This document shows, piece after piece, positions 1 to 6,751 of a DNA stretch of 64,000 nucleotides. The position numbers were made by a program, and so were the translations under genes. The stretch is from Sinohyriopsis cumingii (lineage: Eukaryota; Mollusca; Bivalvia; Unionida; Unionidae). Where the stretch lies: positions 137,462,268 through 137,526,267 of the forward strand of contig CM068827.1 in NCBI GenBank assembly GCA_028554795.2, read 5' to 3'. How positions within the stretch are numbered: the first letter of the stretch is position 1; every line of letters begins with the position of its first letter. Under the pieces are notes generated by a model that was not told the DNA's origin, ran no database searches, and worked only from the letters and a program-made list of their open reading frames with translations.

Positions 1-1
1 A

Positions 2-499
2 GAACTGTTAGGAGAACGCGTCCTGTACTTTGACACGGACAGTTGCATTTACATCCATCACCCGATTCAACAGCACCCTGACATCGAAGGAGACCGTTTA
101 GGAGCCTGGACAGACGAGCATCCCGACGACAAGATTCTAAGTTTCGTCAGTGGTGGTCCCAAAAATTACGGCTACGAATACCGGGACAAACAAGGAGAAG
201 TGCACACGACGTGCAAAGTGAAAGGACTGACTCTGAATCATGGTACCAGTCGAGTGGTCAACTTTGGGGTATTGAAAGAAGCCTTGCAATCGGGAGAGGA
301 TGGAAACTTTAAAGTGACCACCTATCAACCGAACAAGATTGTACGTTTACCCACTCACCACATCGTCAGTCGACCCTTGGAAAAAGTCTATCAAATTGTA
401 TACCAGAAGCGAGTGCGACTTCCCAATCACTTCACCTTACCGTACGGTCACGTCGGTATTGGTCTGTATATGAAAAGGAACCCTAGGCAAGATCGATAG
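2..499 (+). CDS. polB: Protein-primed DNA polymerase B, C-terminal part (cut by window edge)
   Basis: Replicates the element from a protein primer. The open frame enters from the left edge with no start codon and runs 165 codons to TAG at 497-499. The family-B motif C, YFDTDS, lies at 26-43 and carries the catalytic metal-binding aspartates. Downstream come the blocks expected in Polinton and adenovirus-type polymerases: a thumb-like stretch with KGLTLNHGTSRVVNF and a C-terminal KRVRLPNHFTLPYGH. In Polintons the full protein is usually about 1,000 residues or more, so most of it, including the exonuclease domain and motifs A and B, is to the left. No break is seen in the visible part. Confidence 0.93.
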   Translation, partial: ELLGERVLYFDTDSCIYIHHPIQQHPDIEGDRLGAWTDEHPDDKILSFVSGGPKNYGYEYRDKQGEVHTTCKVKGLTLNHGTSRVVNFGVLKEALQSGEDGNFKVTTYQPNKIVRLPTHHIVSRPLEKVYQIVYQKRVRLPNHFTLPYGHVGIGLYMKRNPRQDR

Positions 500-566
500 T
501 TCATTGTTCATTGAAGTAACTTACCATGTCGTTGACGAAGAAGAAACCAGATTGGTTAGGAGTCAA

Positions 567-773
567 ATGTTGGACATCACCGAGACCAGGGTTTTGAGGC
601 TTGGACACAAGAGGTGGCCCAGTATGCACGAGAGTTATTCAAGGAAAAAAGTTACTTTTCAACCTGTGTTAGTGACGGTGCCAGAAGAACCCGTCACCCA
701 GGACAGGACTGTCGTGGACAGGCCTGAAAGACCCTTTCGGGAGGACACTTGTGTGACCTTACCCCTACTATAG
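567..773 (+). CDS. Small hypothetical ORF between polB and the ATPase, possibly broken
   Basis: I do not recognise this product. The frame has an ATG at 567 and a TAG at 771-773 (68 codons) and is open further upstream without an ATG. A second frame starts with a well-placed ATG at 526 and reads MSLTKKKPDWLGVKCW before a TGA at 595-597, directly after a T-run at 591-594; a third frame is open just beyond. This pattern, with protein-like composition jumping frames, suggests one small gene of about 80-90 codons that has taken a frameshift. It lies right behind polB and before the poly(A) signal at 923. It could also be untranslated 3' sequence. Confidence 0.3.
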   Translation: MLDITETRVLRLGHKRWPSMHESYSRKKVTFQPVLVTVPEEPVTQDRTVVDRPERPFREDTCVTLPLL

Positions 774-922
774 AACTGGTTAGAACTTTACCCAAAACAT
801 GTTGTACAGACACTTGTGTTTATTCCACGTTCATGGTTATCATGTGCCTTTTATTCTTGTACTTAAGCCTTTGGCTTTTATGTATTTTTTGTCTTTCGTA
901 TTCATGTTTGAAAAAAACATTC

Positions 923-928
923 AATAAA
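923..928 (+). terminator. Poly(A) signal AATAAA behind the polB unit
   Basis: A canonical AATAAA followed by GT-rich sequence (CGTGTTCTG) lies 71 bp before the ATPase start codon and just upstream of that gene's TATA box. It is well placed to end the transcript of polB and the small ORF. Confidence 0.55.
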
Positions 929-943
929 CGTGTTCTGAAAAAG

Positions 944-950
944 TATATAA
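944..950 (+). promoter_or_regulatory. TATA box of the packaging ATPase gene
   Basis: TATATAA lies 49 bp before the ATG at 999, so a start site about 25-30 bp downstream would give a short leader. It directly follows the poly(A) signal at 923, so one transcription unit ends where the next begins. Confidence 0.55.
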
Positions 951-998
951 ACTCTTGTCTTGTTTGTTTTTCGTGTCACAAGTGACATTTCTCACACC

Positions 999-1742
999 AT
1001 GGCTACCTCTGCTGTCTCTGCTCCCTCTTCCTCTACTGTCAAAGTCATCGACGAACACTTAGATCGTGCCAGTTGGGAGGCTTTGTATCTTCGCCATCCC
1101 TTTAACATGCTCATTGCTGGACCTAGCGGTTCAGGCAAAACCGAATTCGTCAAACGTTTGATCCAACATAAACATCATTTGATCGATCGACCTCCTCAGC
1201 GGTTCGTGTGGTGTTACAAAGAGTGGCAATCGGCGTACAGCCTCTTGCGAGAAAGTCAAGGTGATTCCATCGTGTTTGTGGAAGGCATTCCTAAAGAAGA
1301 CGATGGCATCGTCTCTGACTCCCGTCTAACCCATTTGGTCATTTTCGACGACATGTTAGGAGAAGACGAAGAAGAAATTAAACTGTGGTTCACGCGCAAA
1401 GGGCATCACCGTAATGCCAGTGTCATTTACATCACCCAAAATTTGTTTCAACAAAGTAAAGCCCATCGCACCATCAGTCTCAATGCGCATTACGTGGTCT
1501 TGTTTAAAAGCCCTCGAGATAAATCGCAAGTGCAAGTCTTAGCCAAACAGTTAGGAACGCCTTGGTTGACTCAGGCGTACGACGATGCCACTCAAACTCC
1601 ACACGCCTATTTACTCGTCGATTTGAAACCTACGACTCCCGAGGATTTGCGATTTCGTACCCACTTGTTGCACCACTGGTGCCAAGACGGAGGGCCTGTC
1701 CTGTACACGTCTCCGTCCTCGACTTCATTTCACTCCCCATAA
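999..1742 (+). CDS. FtsK/HerA-superfamily genome-packaging ATPase
   Basis: Motor ATPase that would pump the element's DNA into its capsid. The 247-residue protein has a Walker A motif GPSGSGKT at residues 41-48 and a Walker B motif LVIFDDML at 113-120, followed by SVIYITQNLF at 141-150, the usual sensor-like strand of the A32-type packaging ATPases found in Polintons and large DNA viruses. The ATG at 999 is chosen because it has a strong context (caccATGg) and lies downstream of the TATA box; the frame is open 13 codons further upstream but without a better start. TAA is at 1740-1742. Length fits the family and no damage is seen. Confidence 0.93.
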   Translation: MATSAVSAPSSSTVKVIDEHLDRASWEALYLRHPFNMLIAGPSGSGKTEFVKRLIQHKHHLIDRPPQRFVWCYKEWQSAYSLLRESQGDSIVFVEGIPKEDDGIVSDSRLTHLVIFDDMLGEDEEEIKLWFTRKGHHRNASVIYITQNLFQQSKAHRTISLNAHYVVLFKSPRDKSQVQVLAKQLGTPWLTQAYDDATQTPHAYLLVDLKPTTPEDLRFRTHLLHHWCQDGGPVLYTSPSSTSFHSP

Positions 1743-1749
1743 AAAAATC

Positions 1750-1757
1750 TATAAAAA
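1750..1757 (+). promoter_or_regulatory. TATA box of the 1798 gene
   Basis: TATAAAAA begins 7 bp after the stop codon of the ATPase gene and 48 bp before the next ATG. Initiator-like TCACT (1781) and TCAGT (1787) follow at 31-37 bp. The intergenic gap is therefore only a promoter. Confidence 0.55.
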
Positions 1758-1797
1758 CCTCAGACCCTTTTTCGTCTGTCTCACTCTCAGTGCGAAC

Positions 1798-2718
1798 ATG
1801 ACGTCCCTTCAGTCGCATCTTCCCGTCAAATTGATTCGTGCCTTGTATGGCATCAGTCGAGAAAAAAATCCACAAACACGAGCTCGTGTCTTAGAAGCTG
1901 GTCTCAAAGAAGTCTTACGATGGTTCACGGTGACGGCACGTCAATTACTCCAAGGAATCATTCAGATTCCTCATCAAACCAAACGCTTTTTCGATCGAAA
2001 CAAAGTCGCTTTGGTCCAACTGGCCGATCCCCGCATCGACACTCAAACCAAAAAACAAATCATTTGGAAACCTGGAGGGAGCGGTACTCTAGGAGGGGTC
2101 ATCATTCGCTCACTCTTAAGATGGGATCCTAATGCCCCCAAAGTTATCCCCAAGACAAAAGTCCAACGAAGCCCCAAGAAGAAAAAGACCAGGTCCCCAA
2201 GGAGAACTTCTCCAGTGGCAGGACCCTCCTCTGACCAGACACCACCACCACCCCGGAAAAAGAAAAGAAGCCCCCAGAAAAAGAAAAGTCCACAGAAAAC
2301 TAGTCGCAAGAGAGGCACTTCGGCCAGGACGCAACCTTACACTCGCAAACCACGACCTGCCACGGCGGTGACTGCGTCTCCGGCAGCTTCACGTTTGTCC
2401 ACTTCTCCGTTAATGACACCCAGAACTGAAGAGTACTTGGAGACGTTGATCACACCAAGAACTTCTCCGTTGATGACCCCCAAAAGAACTTCCCCAGTGG
2501 CAGGACCTTCCAATTTAGTGGCAGTGGCTGCTGCTCACAAAGTACCTTCTCCCAAAATCAAAGTTCAAGAAAGATCGGGCATGTTACAAAGTTTGCTGGA
2601 TTTGTCCAAGCAAGAACTGGCTCGATTTAGTCCGTTACGTACCCCTGCACGACGTGTCATGCCTGTCCTCAAACTAATACGACGTAAAGACAATCAGTGG
2701 CGACGTGTTCCAGTATAA
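1798..2718 (+). CDS. Basic virion core-type protein with SPKK-rich tail
   Basis: A 306-residue protein in two parts. Residues 1 to about 105 form a helical domain ending in a Gly-rich hydrophobic stretch (KPGGSGTLGGVIIRSLL). From about 115 the chain is Lys/Arg/Pro/Ser-rich with SPKKKK, SPRR and SPQKKK motifs like those that bind the minor groove in histone H1 tails, and repeated RTSPVAGPS and TSPLMTP units. The likely role is packing the genome in the virion, comparable with adenovirus core proteins, but that is inferred from composition and place. The N-terminal domain lines up with the whole protein of the next gene, so the two may be paralogs. The stop codon TAA (2716-2718) lies inside the next gene's TATA box. 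Confidence 0.8.
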   Translation: MTSLQSHLPVKLIRALYGISREKNPQTRARVLEAGLKEVLRWFTVTARQLLQGIIQIPHQTKRFFDRNKVALVQLADPRIDTQTKKQIIWKPGGSGTLGGVIIRSLLRWDPNAPKVIPKTKVQRSPKKKKTRSPRRTSPVAGPSSDQTPPPPRKKKRSPQKKKSPQKTSRKRGTSARTQPYTRKPRPATAVTASPAASRLSTSPLMTPRTEEYLETLITPRTSPLMTPKRTSPVAGPSNLVAVAAAHKVPSPKIKVQERSGMLQSLLDLSKQELARFSPLRTPARRVMPVLKLIRRKDNQWRRVPV

Positions 2719-2726
2719 AAAAGGCC
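2714..2726 (+). promoter_or_regulatory. TATA box overlapping the preceding stop codon
   Basis: TATAAAAAAGGCC contains the TAA stop (2716-2718) of the upstream gene. An initiator-like TCAGT is at 2744-2748, and the next ATG is at 2777. A near-identical motif precedes the 3212 gene. Confidence 0.6.
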
Positions 2727-2776
2727 TGTGACCAAGTCGGGTATCAGTGTTTTTTGGTGCTCGTGAAGACTCAAAG

Positions 2777-3163
2777 ATGTCACCCTCCAGAAAACCCCAA
2801 GGAAAGAAAAGGAAAGGACTGCCACCACGTTTAGCCAAACATGGGGACATGTTATCTGTCCTGTCCAAAGCTTCTCCACCCCTACGAAAAAAACTCATTC
2901 AAACAGCCTCCAAAGAGGTCATCGATACCGTGTGCGAATGTTGTTTGAACGTTTTGAAAGGCACGATCCCTTTGTCCAAACACCAGAAACAATGCTTAGG
3001 CAAACATCGTCACGTTCTTCGCCAAATGGTTCAAAAGAAAATTCCCATTCTTCAAAAAAGGAAGATGTTAGTGCAACGTGGAGGTATTTTACCTCTCTTG
3101 TTAGGCCCCATACTGAAAGGAGTCTTGGGAACCATGTTGGGAGGACTGGTGGGAGCAAGATAA
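2777..3163 (+). CDS. Small basic Polinton core-type protein with RGG-hydrophobic C-terminus
   Basis: A 128-residue basic protein of a type seen in many invertebrate Polintons next to the capsid genes: a Lys-rich N-terminus, a helical middle with KEVIDTVCECCLNVLKG, then a KKRK-like stretch leading into LVQRGGILPLLLGP and a Gly/Leu-rich end. The molecular role is not established to my knowledge; a nuclear-targeted virion core protein or a membrane-active peptide precursor are both plausible. The ATG at 2777 is used because the frame's upstream extension has no ATG and would start at the predicted mRNA cap site. The stop TAA at 3161-3163 lies inside the next TATA-like motif. Confidence 0.82.
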   Translation: MSPSRKPQGKKRKGLPPRLAKHGDMLSVLSKASPPLRKKLIQTASKEVIDTVCECCLNVLKGTIPLSKHQKQCLGKHRHVLRQMVQKKIPILQKRKMLVQRGGILPLLLGPILKGVLGTMLGGLVGAR

Positions 3164-3170
3164 AAAGGCC
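3160..3170 (+). promoter_or_regulatory. TATA-like box overlapping the preceding stop codon
   Basis: ATAAAAAGGCC, preceded by G, contains the stop codon at 3161-3163 and lies 52 bp before the ATG at 3212. It shares the TAAAAA-GGCC core with the box at 2714. Confidence 0.5.
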
Positions 3171-3211
3171 TCGGAAGTTCCAAGATCTCAGAATCGAACC
3201 CTGACAACCCC

Positions 3212-3841
3212 ATGGAAGGACGAAAACTAGCTTTAGTGCCTTACAAACGATGGATGGAATACCATCGGTGGCAAGAACAACGCACCCCGCATTTACCTCC
3301 CAATCCCCATTTGAGCGAGATGTCCCAGTTACAACACGAATTGCAGTCCTTGATCAATCGCCAAGATTTGTCCGAAACAGAAAAATCGCAAAAGTACGGT
3401 CAACTCTTGCAACGACTGCAACTCTTTCACCAGAAAGCTTTAGACGAAACAGCTCTACCCACTTTGAAAGATTTTAAGACCTTGATGAAAAGTCCAGCAC
3501 CATCACCAGTACCAGTACCAGTGACCAAGACAGAAAAAGGAAAAGAAGAAGAAGAAGAAGGGTTTCAAACTCCGCCAGAAAAAGTTCGCAAGTTAACAAC
3601 ATCACCTACATCCAGAATTGGATGGATTAAAAAGATGATGGCCACCCCTTCTTCATCACAAGAGAAAAAGAAAGTGAAGACAGAAGTGAAGACAGAAGTG
3701 AAACAAGAACCGATATCCCCCGCTCAGACATCCTCCTCCTCTTCGACACCTATTGCCGGTCGCACACGTAAAGCATTGCAATCCAAGAAAATACCCCAAG
3801 AGAAAAAGAGTAGCATCCTCCAAGAGTGGGTGCCTTATTAA
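3212..3841 (+). CDS. Polinton coiled-coil/basic protein of unknown function
   Basis: A 209-residue protein. The first ~20 residues contain LALVPYKRW. A helical Gln/Leu-rich segment follows at about residues 37-80 (LQHELQSLINRQDLSETEKSQKYGQLLQRL), a pattern I associate with a protein commonly found beside Polinton capsid genes. The rest is low complexity: a PVPVPV stretch, a poly-Glu run, and Lys-rich repeats (KVKTEVKTEVKQEP), where KTEVK and VKQEP resemble SUMO-type consensus sites. The N-terminal part could support oligomerisation and the tail nucleic-acid or nuclear contacts, but I cannot assign a function. The start has its own TATA-like box. Confidence 0.72.
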   Translation: MEGRKLALVPYKRWMEYHRWQEQRTPHLPPNPHLSEMSQLQHELQSLINRQDLSETEKSQKYGQLLQRLQLFHQKALDETALPTLKDFKTLMKSPAPSPVPVPVTKTEKGKEEEEEGFQTPPEKVRKLTTSPTSRIGWIKKMMATPSSSQEKKKVKTEVKTEVKQEPISPAQTSSSSSTPIAGRTRKALQSKKIPQEKKSSILQEWVPY

Positions 3842-3861
3842 CACACCAACCAACACAAAAA

Positions 3862-4971
3862 ATGGAAAAAGTCTTAGCCAGCATTTACTACGATCCCTCC
3901 CATCCTGCAGTTTACGCAGGAGTTCAAAAATTGTATCGTGCTGCCAAAACGCGACTGAAAAGTCTCCGTTTACCTCAAGTGCAACGATGGTTACAAGAAC
4001 AAGCTACCTACACTTTACACAAACCCATTCGACGCAAGTTTGCCAGAAGTCGCACCCGAGTGGAAGGCATCGATCATCAATGGCAAGCCGATTTAGCCGA
4101 TGTCTCTCATTTGGCCAGCTACAATCGTGGCTACAAATATTTGTTTTGTGTCATCGACGTCTTTTCCAAATTTGCTTGGGTCGTACCCTTGACTTCCAAA
4201 TCGAGCAGCGAGTTAGTGCGAGCCCTGCAACGGGTGTTGAAACAAAGCGGTCGTCACCCTCTTCGATGGCAAACGGACAAAGGCACCGAATTTCTGAACC
4301 AAGATTTCCAAAAAGAATTAAAGAAACGTGACATTCATTATTTTACCACCGAGAATCCCGAAACCAAAGCCAGCATCGTGGAACGTTTTCAACGCACTTT
4401 GAAAGAACGCATGTGGAAATATTTTACGCATCACCACACTCTGAAGTACATCGACATCTTACCGCACCTGGTGCAAGCGTACAACCAATCTTAGCATCGA
4501 AGCATTGGACGTGCCCCGCAAGACGTGACTCCCGACAACGAAGTGTTAGTGTTTGAGCGCCTGTTTGGTACGTCCCCGACGAGGGCTGTCCCCAAGAAAA
4601 GTGGAGACTTGGCCGTAGGAGATTGGGTGCGCATTGGCAAAACCAAACGCACTTTCGACAAAGGTTACTTACCTAACTGGACGACCGAATTGTTTCGCGT
4701 CACTGGACGAGTGCATGGCCGTCATCCTGCCGTCTATAAATTGGAAGACATGAACGGAGAAGTGCTCAAAGGAACGTTTTATTTGCCCGAGTTACAACGT
4801 GTGACTAAAAAAGAAGACGACGTGTACGACATCGAAAGCATTCTCGAACGCAGAACCCGTAAAGTGGGCAAACGACGTGTCAAAGAAGTCAAAGTACGTT
4901 GGAAAGGATATCCGCCCAGTTTTGATTCTTGGATCGACGCTTCGCAAGTCATCGACTATAAAAAGAAGTGA
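3862..4971 (+). pseudogene. Integrase (DDE, rve-type) with C-terminal chromodomain, interrupted by an in-frame TAG
   Basis: Retroviral-type integrase that would insert the element into host DNA. The catalytic triad is visible: D77 (in WQADL), D139 (in QTDKG) and E174 (in SIVERF), with the spacing of about 35 residues usual for the second and third. The last 50 codons (4819-4968) form a chromodomain with VRWKGYPPSFDSW, expected to read histone-tail methyl-lysine and steer integration to chromatin. At codon 211 (4492-4494) there is a TAG; the same frame then stays open to TGA at 4969-4971, so no bases were gained or lost. As it stands only a 210-residue catalytic fragment without the chromodomain would be made unless the stop is read through. 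Confidence 0.9.
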
Positions 4972-4976
4972 CCATC

Positions 4977-5391
4977 ATGCCCTTTCACACAGCAGACGCA
5001 GCTACGTCGACCACTCCTCCTTCCCCTAGTTCTTCTGTGCAAGATTTACAAAAACAACCCTTGTGGGTGTGGTGTGGAGAACGTGTGCCTAAAACGCAAA
5101 TCCTTTTTCTGCCAAATCTTCGTGGTGTATTGTGTCATCGGGGCAGCCATCGCCAATTTGAGTTTGCAACAAGGAGACAAACAATTGTGGACCATTTTAT
5201 TGAGCAGTTGCATCGGTTACCTGCTTCCTAATCCCTTCCTGAAATTCACCTCGAACGGGAACCCCGGGAACCTTGTGTCCAGTGCCAGTGCCAGTCACCA
5301 CTTCAATCACAACCAGAACCCCATTTTAGACGGAGACACGCCTCTGACGTCCAGTAACCCCTCGGACAGCCACAGAACTCTGGAATTATGA
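4977..5391 (+). pseudogene. Small single-pass membrane protein of Polintons, with a frameshift
   Basis: The ATG at 4977 opens a frame that reads a Ser/Thr/Pro-rich N-terminus and then turns into unrelated sequence. From about 5095 the conserved part lies in the next frame: a charged KRKSFFCQ, a hydrophobic segment (IFVVYCVIGAAIANLSL), then GDKQLWTILLSSCIGYLLPNP. This pattern, one membrane span followed by an LxxGDxxLW block, recurs in Polinton proteins encoded before the penton gene; the function is unknown. The two frames meet at an A-run (5091-5094), where a one-base length difference would explain the break. The downstream frame ends in TGA at 5389-5391, overlapping the next gene's ATG. 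Programmed frameshifting is possible but I favour a mutation. Confidence 0.62.
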
Positions 5392-6311
5392 GTCACCAAA
5401 ACCAATTTTACTTAACTTTACCCAGTGACAGTTCCATGGAGGTGTTTCCCAAGAACACGTTGTGCTGTTACACGGCCAAATTACCTCAGGCCATCCAGTT
5501 AGATCACGAAGCCCATTGGGAAGTGGCTTTAGTAGAAATGATTCACCCGACCCAAGTCCTCAATGTCCTTCCCAATCAAAATTTTTTTGATGTGGAAGTT
5601 CATGACGAGCAAATGCAACAGTGGATGGATAGCAATGTCAAATATGACAAGAAAACCCGTACACAAAAGTACACCACCTATCACTTGTTCATTCCCCCAG
5701 GCTATTATTTTAGTGGTCAACATTTGGTCAGCACCATAACCTCCAGGTTTAATGTCGTGTTTCTGAAAGCTTTGGAGCATGTCAACAAAAATGTCACCAT
5801 GGAGTACCACAAAGCAGCTCGTCGCTTCTTGATGAAATTTGAACGAAGTAAAATCGTGTCCATTTTATTTTGTCCTGAATTGTATGACATGTTGGGCGGA
5901 GACATGGACATGAGAAAGACCATGCTCAAGAAAAACGAATTACCCATCGTTTACGACAACGAGTCTTTTAGCAAGTTATTTCGTGCCCCGGTAGAACTGA
6001 ACCAAGGACTGAATTTGATGTTCGTGTATTCCGATGTGGTGGAGTACAACGTGGTGGGACACACCTCCGTACCGTTACTGCGTGTCATTCCTTTCAAAGT
6101 GGATTCTGCCACGAACGCTGACGAGGAAGGTGGAAACACTTACCACGTCCACCGCGAATTTGTCCATCGTCACTATTTACCTGTCAGTAAGTCGGATTTG
6201 GACACGGTCAACTTTGCTATAAAAGGAGATCTGGGACAAAATATTTCATTCACCAAAGGAAAAGTCACGGTGAAACTCCATTTTCGAAAACGGTTCTCTC
6301 ACGACTCGTAA
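5388..6311 (+). CDS. Penton-like minor capsid protein (single jelly-roll)
   Basis: Forms the pentameric vertices of the icosahedral capsid. The 307-residue product opens with NQFYLTLPSDSSMEVFPKN and continues with a WEVALVEMIHP block, both typical of the Polinton minor capsid protein (called PX in early Polinton papers and later shown to be penton-like). The C-terminus has HRHYLPVS and ISFTKGKVTVKLHFRKRF, the usual final strands. Length fits the family. The ATG overlaps the stop of the upstream frame as ATGA, which suggests translation from a shared mRNA. It is intact from ATG to TAA (6309-6311). Confidence 0.9.
   Translation: MSHQNQFYLTLPSDSSMEVFPKNTLCCYTAKLPQAIQLDHEAHWEVALVEMIHPTQVLNVLPNQNFFDVEVHDEQMQQWMDSNVKYDKKTRTQKYTTYHLFIPPGYYFSGQHLVSTITSRFNVVFLKALEHVNKNVTMEYHKAARRFLMKFERSKIVSILFCPELYDMLGGDMDMRKTMLKKNELPIVYDNESFSKLFRAPVELNQGLNLMFVYSDVVEYNVVGHTSVPLLRVIPFKVDSATNADEEGGNTYHVHREFVHRHYLPVSKSDLDTVNFAIKGDLGQNISFTKGKVTVKLHFRKRFSHDS
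6218..6226 (+). promoter_or_regulatory. Possible TATA box inside the penton gene
   Basis: TATAAAAGG lies in the 3' part of the penton frame, 93 bp before the ATG of the pVI-like gene at 6319. It would give that gene a leader of about 65 bases. It may be coincidental coding sequence (AIKG). Confidence 0.35.
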
Positions 6312-6318
6312 GTAAGTC

Positions 6319-6735
6319 ATGTATCCAGTGTACCGAGGGGTTGCTCGACAGCGAGGACACGGTTTAGGAGACATGTTAAAATCGGCCTTTCGTTCGGTGG
6401 CCCCGGTGTTGAAACCGATGGTGACACGCGGATTGCACGCCTTGAAAGATGCGGCACTGACGCAAGGCAAAGAATTTCTCCAAAATGTCATCATCGACAA
6501 ACAAAACCCTAAAGAAGCCTTCATGAGGGCAGGCAAAAATGTCTTGCTGCAAACGGGTAAAGACATTTTAGGCCAACGAGAAACACCTATAAATGCCCTG
6601 CACGCTACCGAGTCAGGCATTCAGCAAGGACAAGGCAGAAAGAGACGACGAAGAAAACACCCTTTCACCAGACTTCAAGCGAGAAAAGCCAAGAAAAGAA
6701 GAACCGTTCGAGACTTAGACGTTTTCGATTATTGA
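6319..6735 (+). CDS. pVI-like small basic virion protein
   Basis: A 138-residue protein starting MYPVYRGVARQRGHGLGDML, a signature I recognise from small proteins placed between penton and major capsid genes in Polintons and related adeno-like elements. Residues about 15-90 predict amphipathic helices, and residues about 105-130 are strongly basic (GRKRRRRKH, ARKAKKRR), probably a nuclear localisation signal. By analogy with adenovirus protein VI it may line the inner capsid and act on membranes during entry; this is inference. It starts 7 bp after the penton stop codon. Confidence 0.75.
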   Translation: MYPVYRGVARQRGHGLGDMLKSAFRSVAPVLKPMVTRGLHALKDAALTQGKEFLQNVIIDKQNPKEAFMRAGKNVLLQTGKDILGQRETPINALHATESGIQQGQGRKRRRRKHPFTRLQARKAKKRRTVRDLDVFDY

Positions 6736-6751
6736 GAAAAGAGACAAAAAA

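Noticed and set aside
833..985. 50-codon frame with a hydrophobic stretch (FMVIMCLLFLYLSLWLL...)
   Set aside because: It overlaps the poly(A) signal at 923 and the ATPase TATA box at 944; the hydrophobicity comes from T-rich 3'-UTR-like sequence.
4957..4963. TATAAAA before the small membrane protein
   Set aside because: It lies only 14 bp before the ATG at 4977, too close to serve it, and is explained by the codons at the integrase C-terminus.
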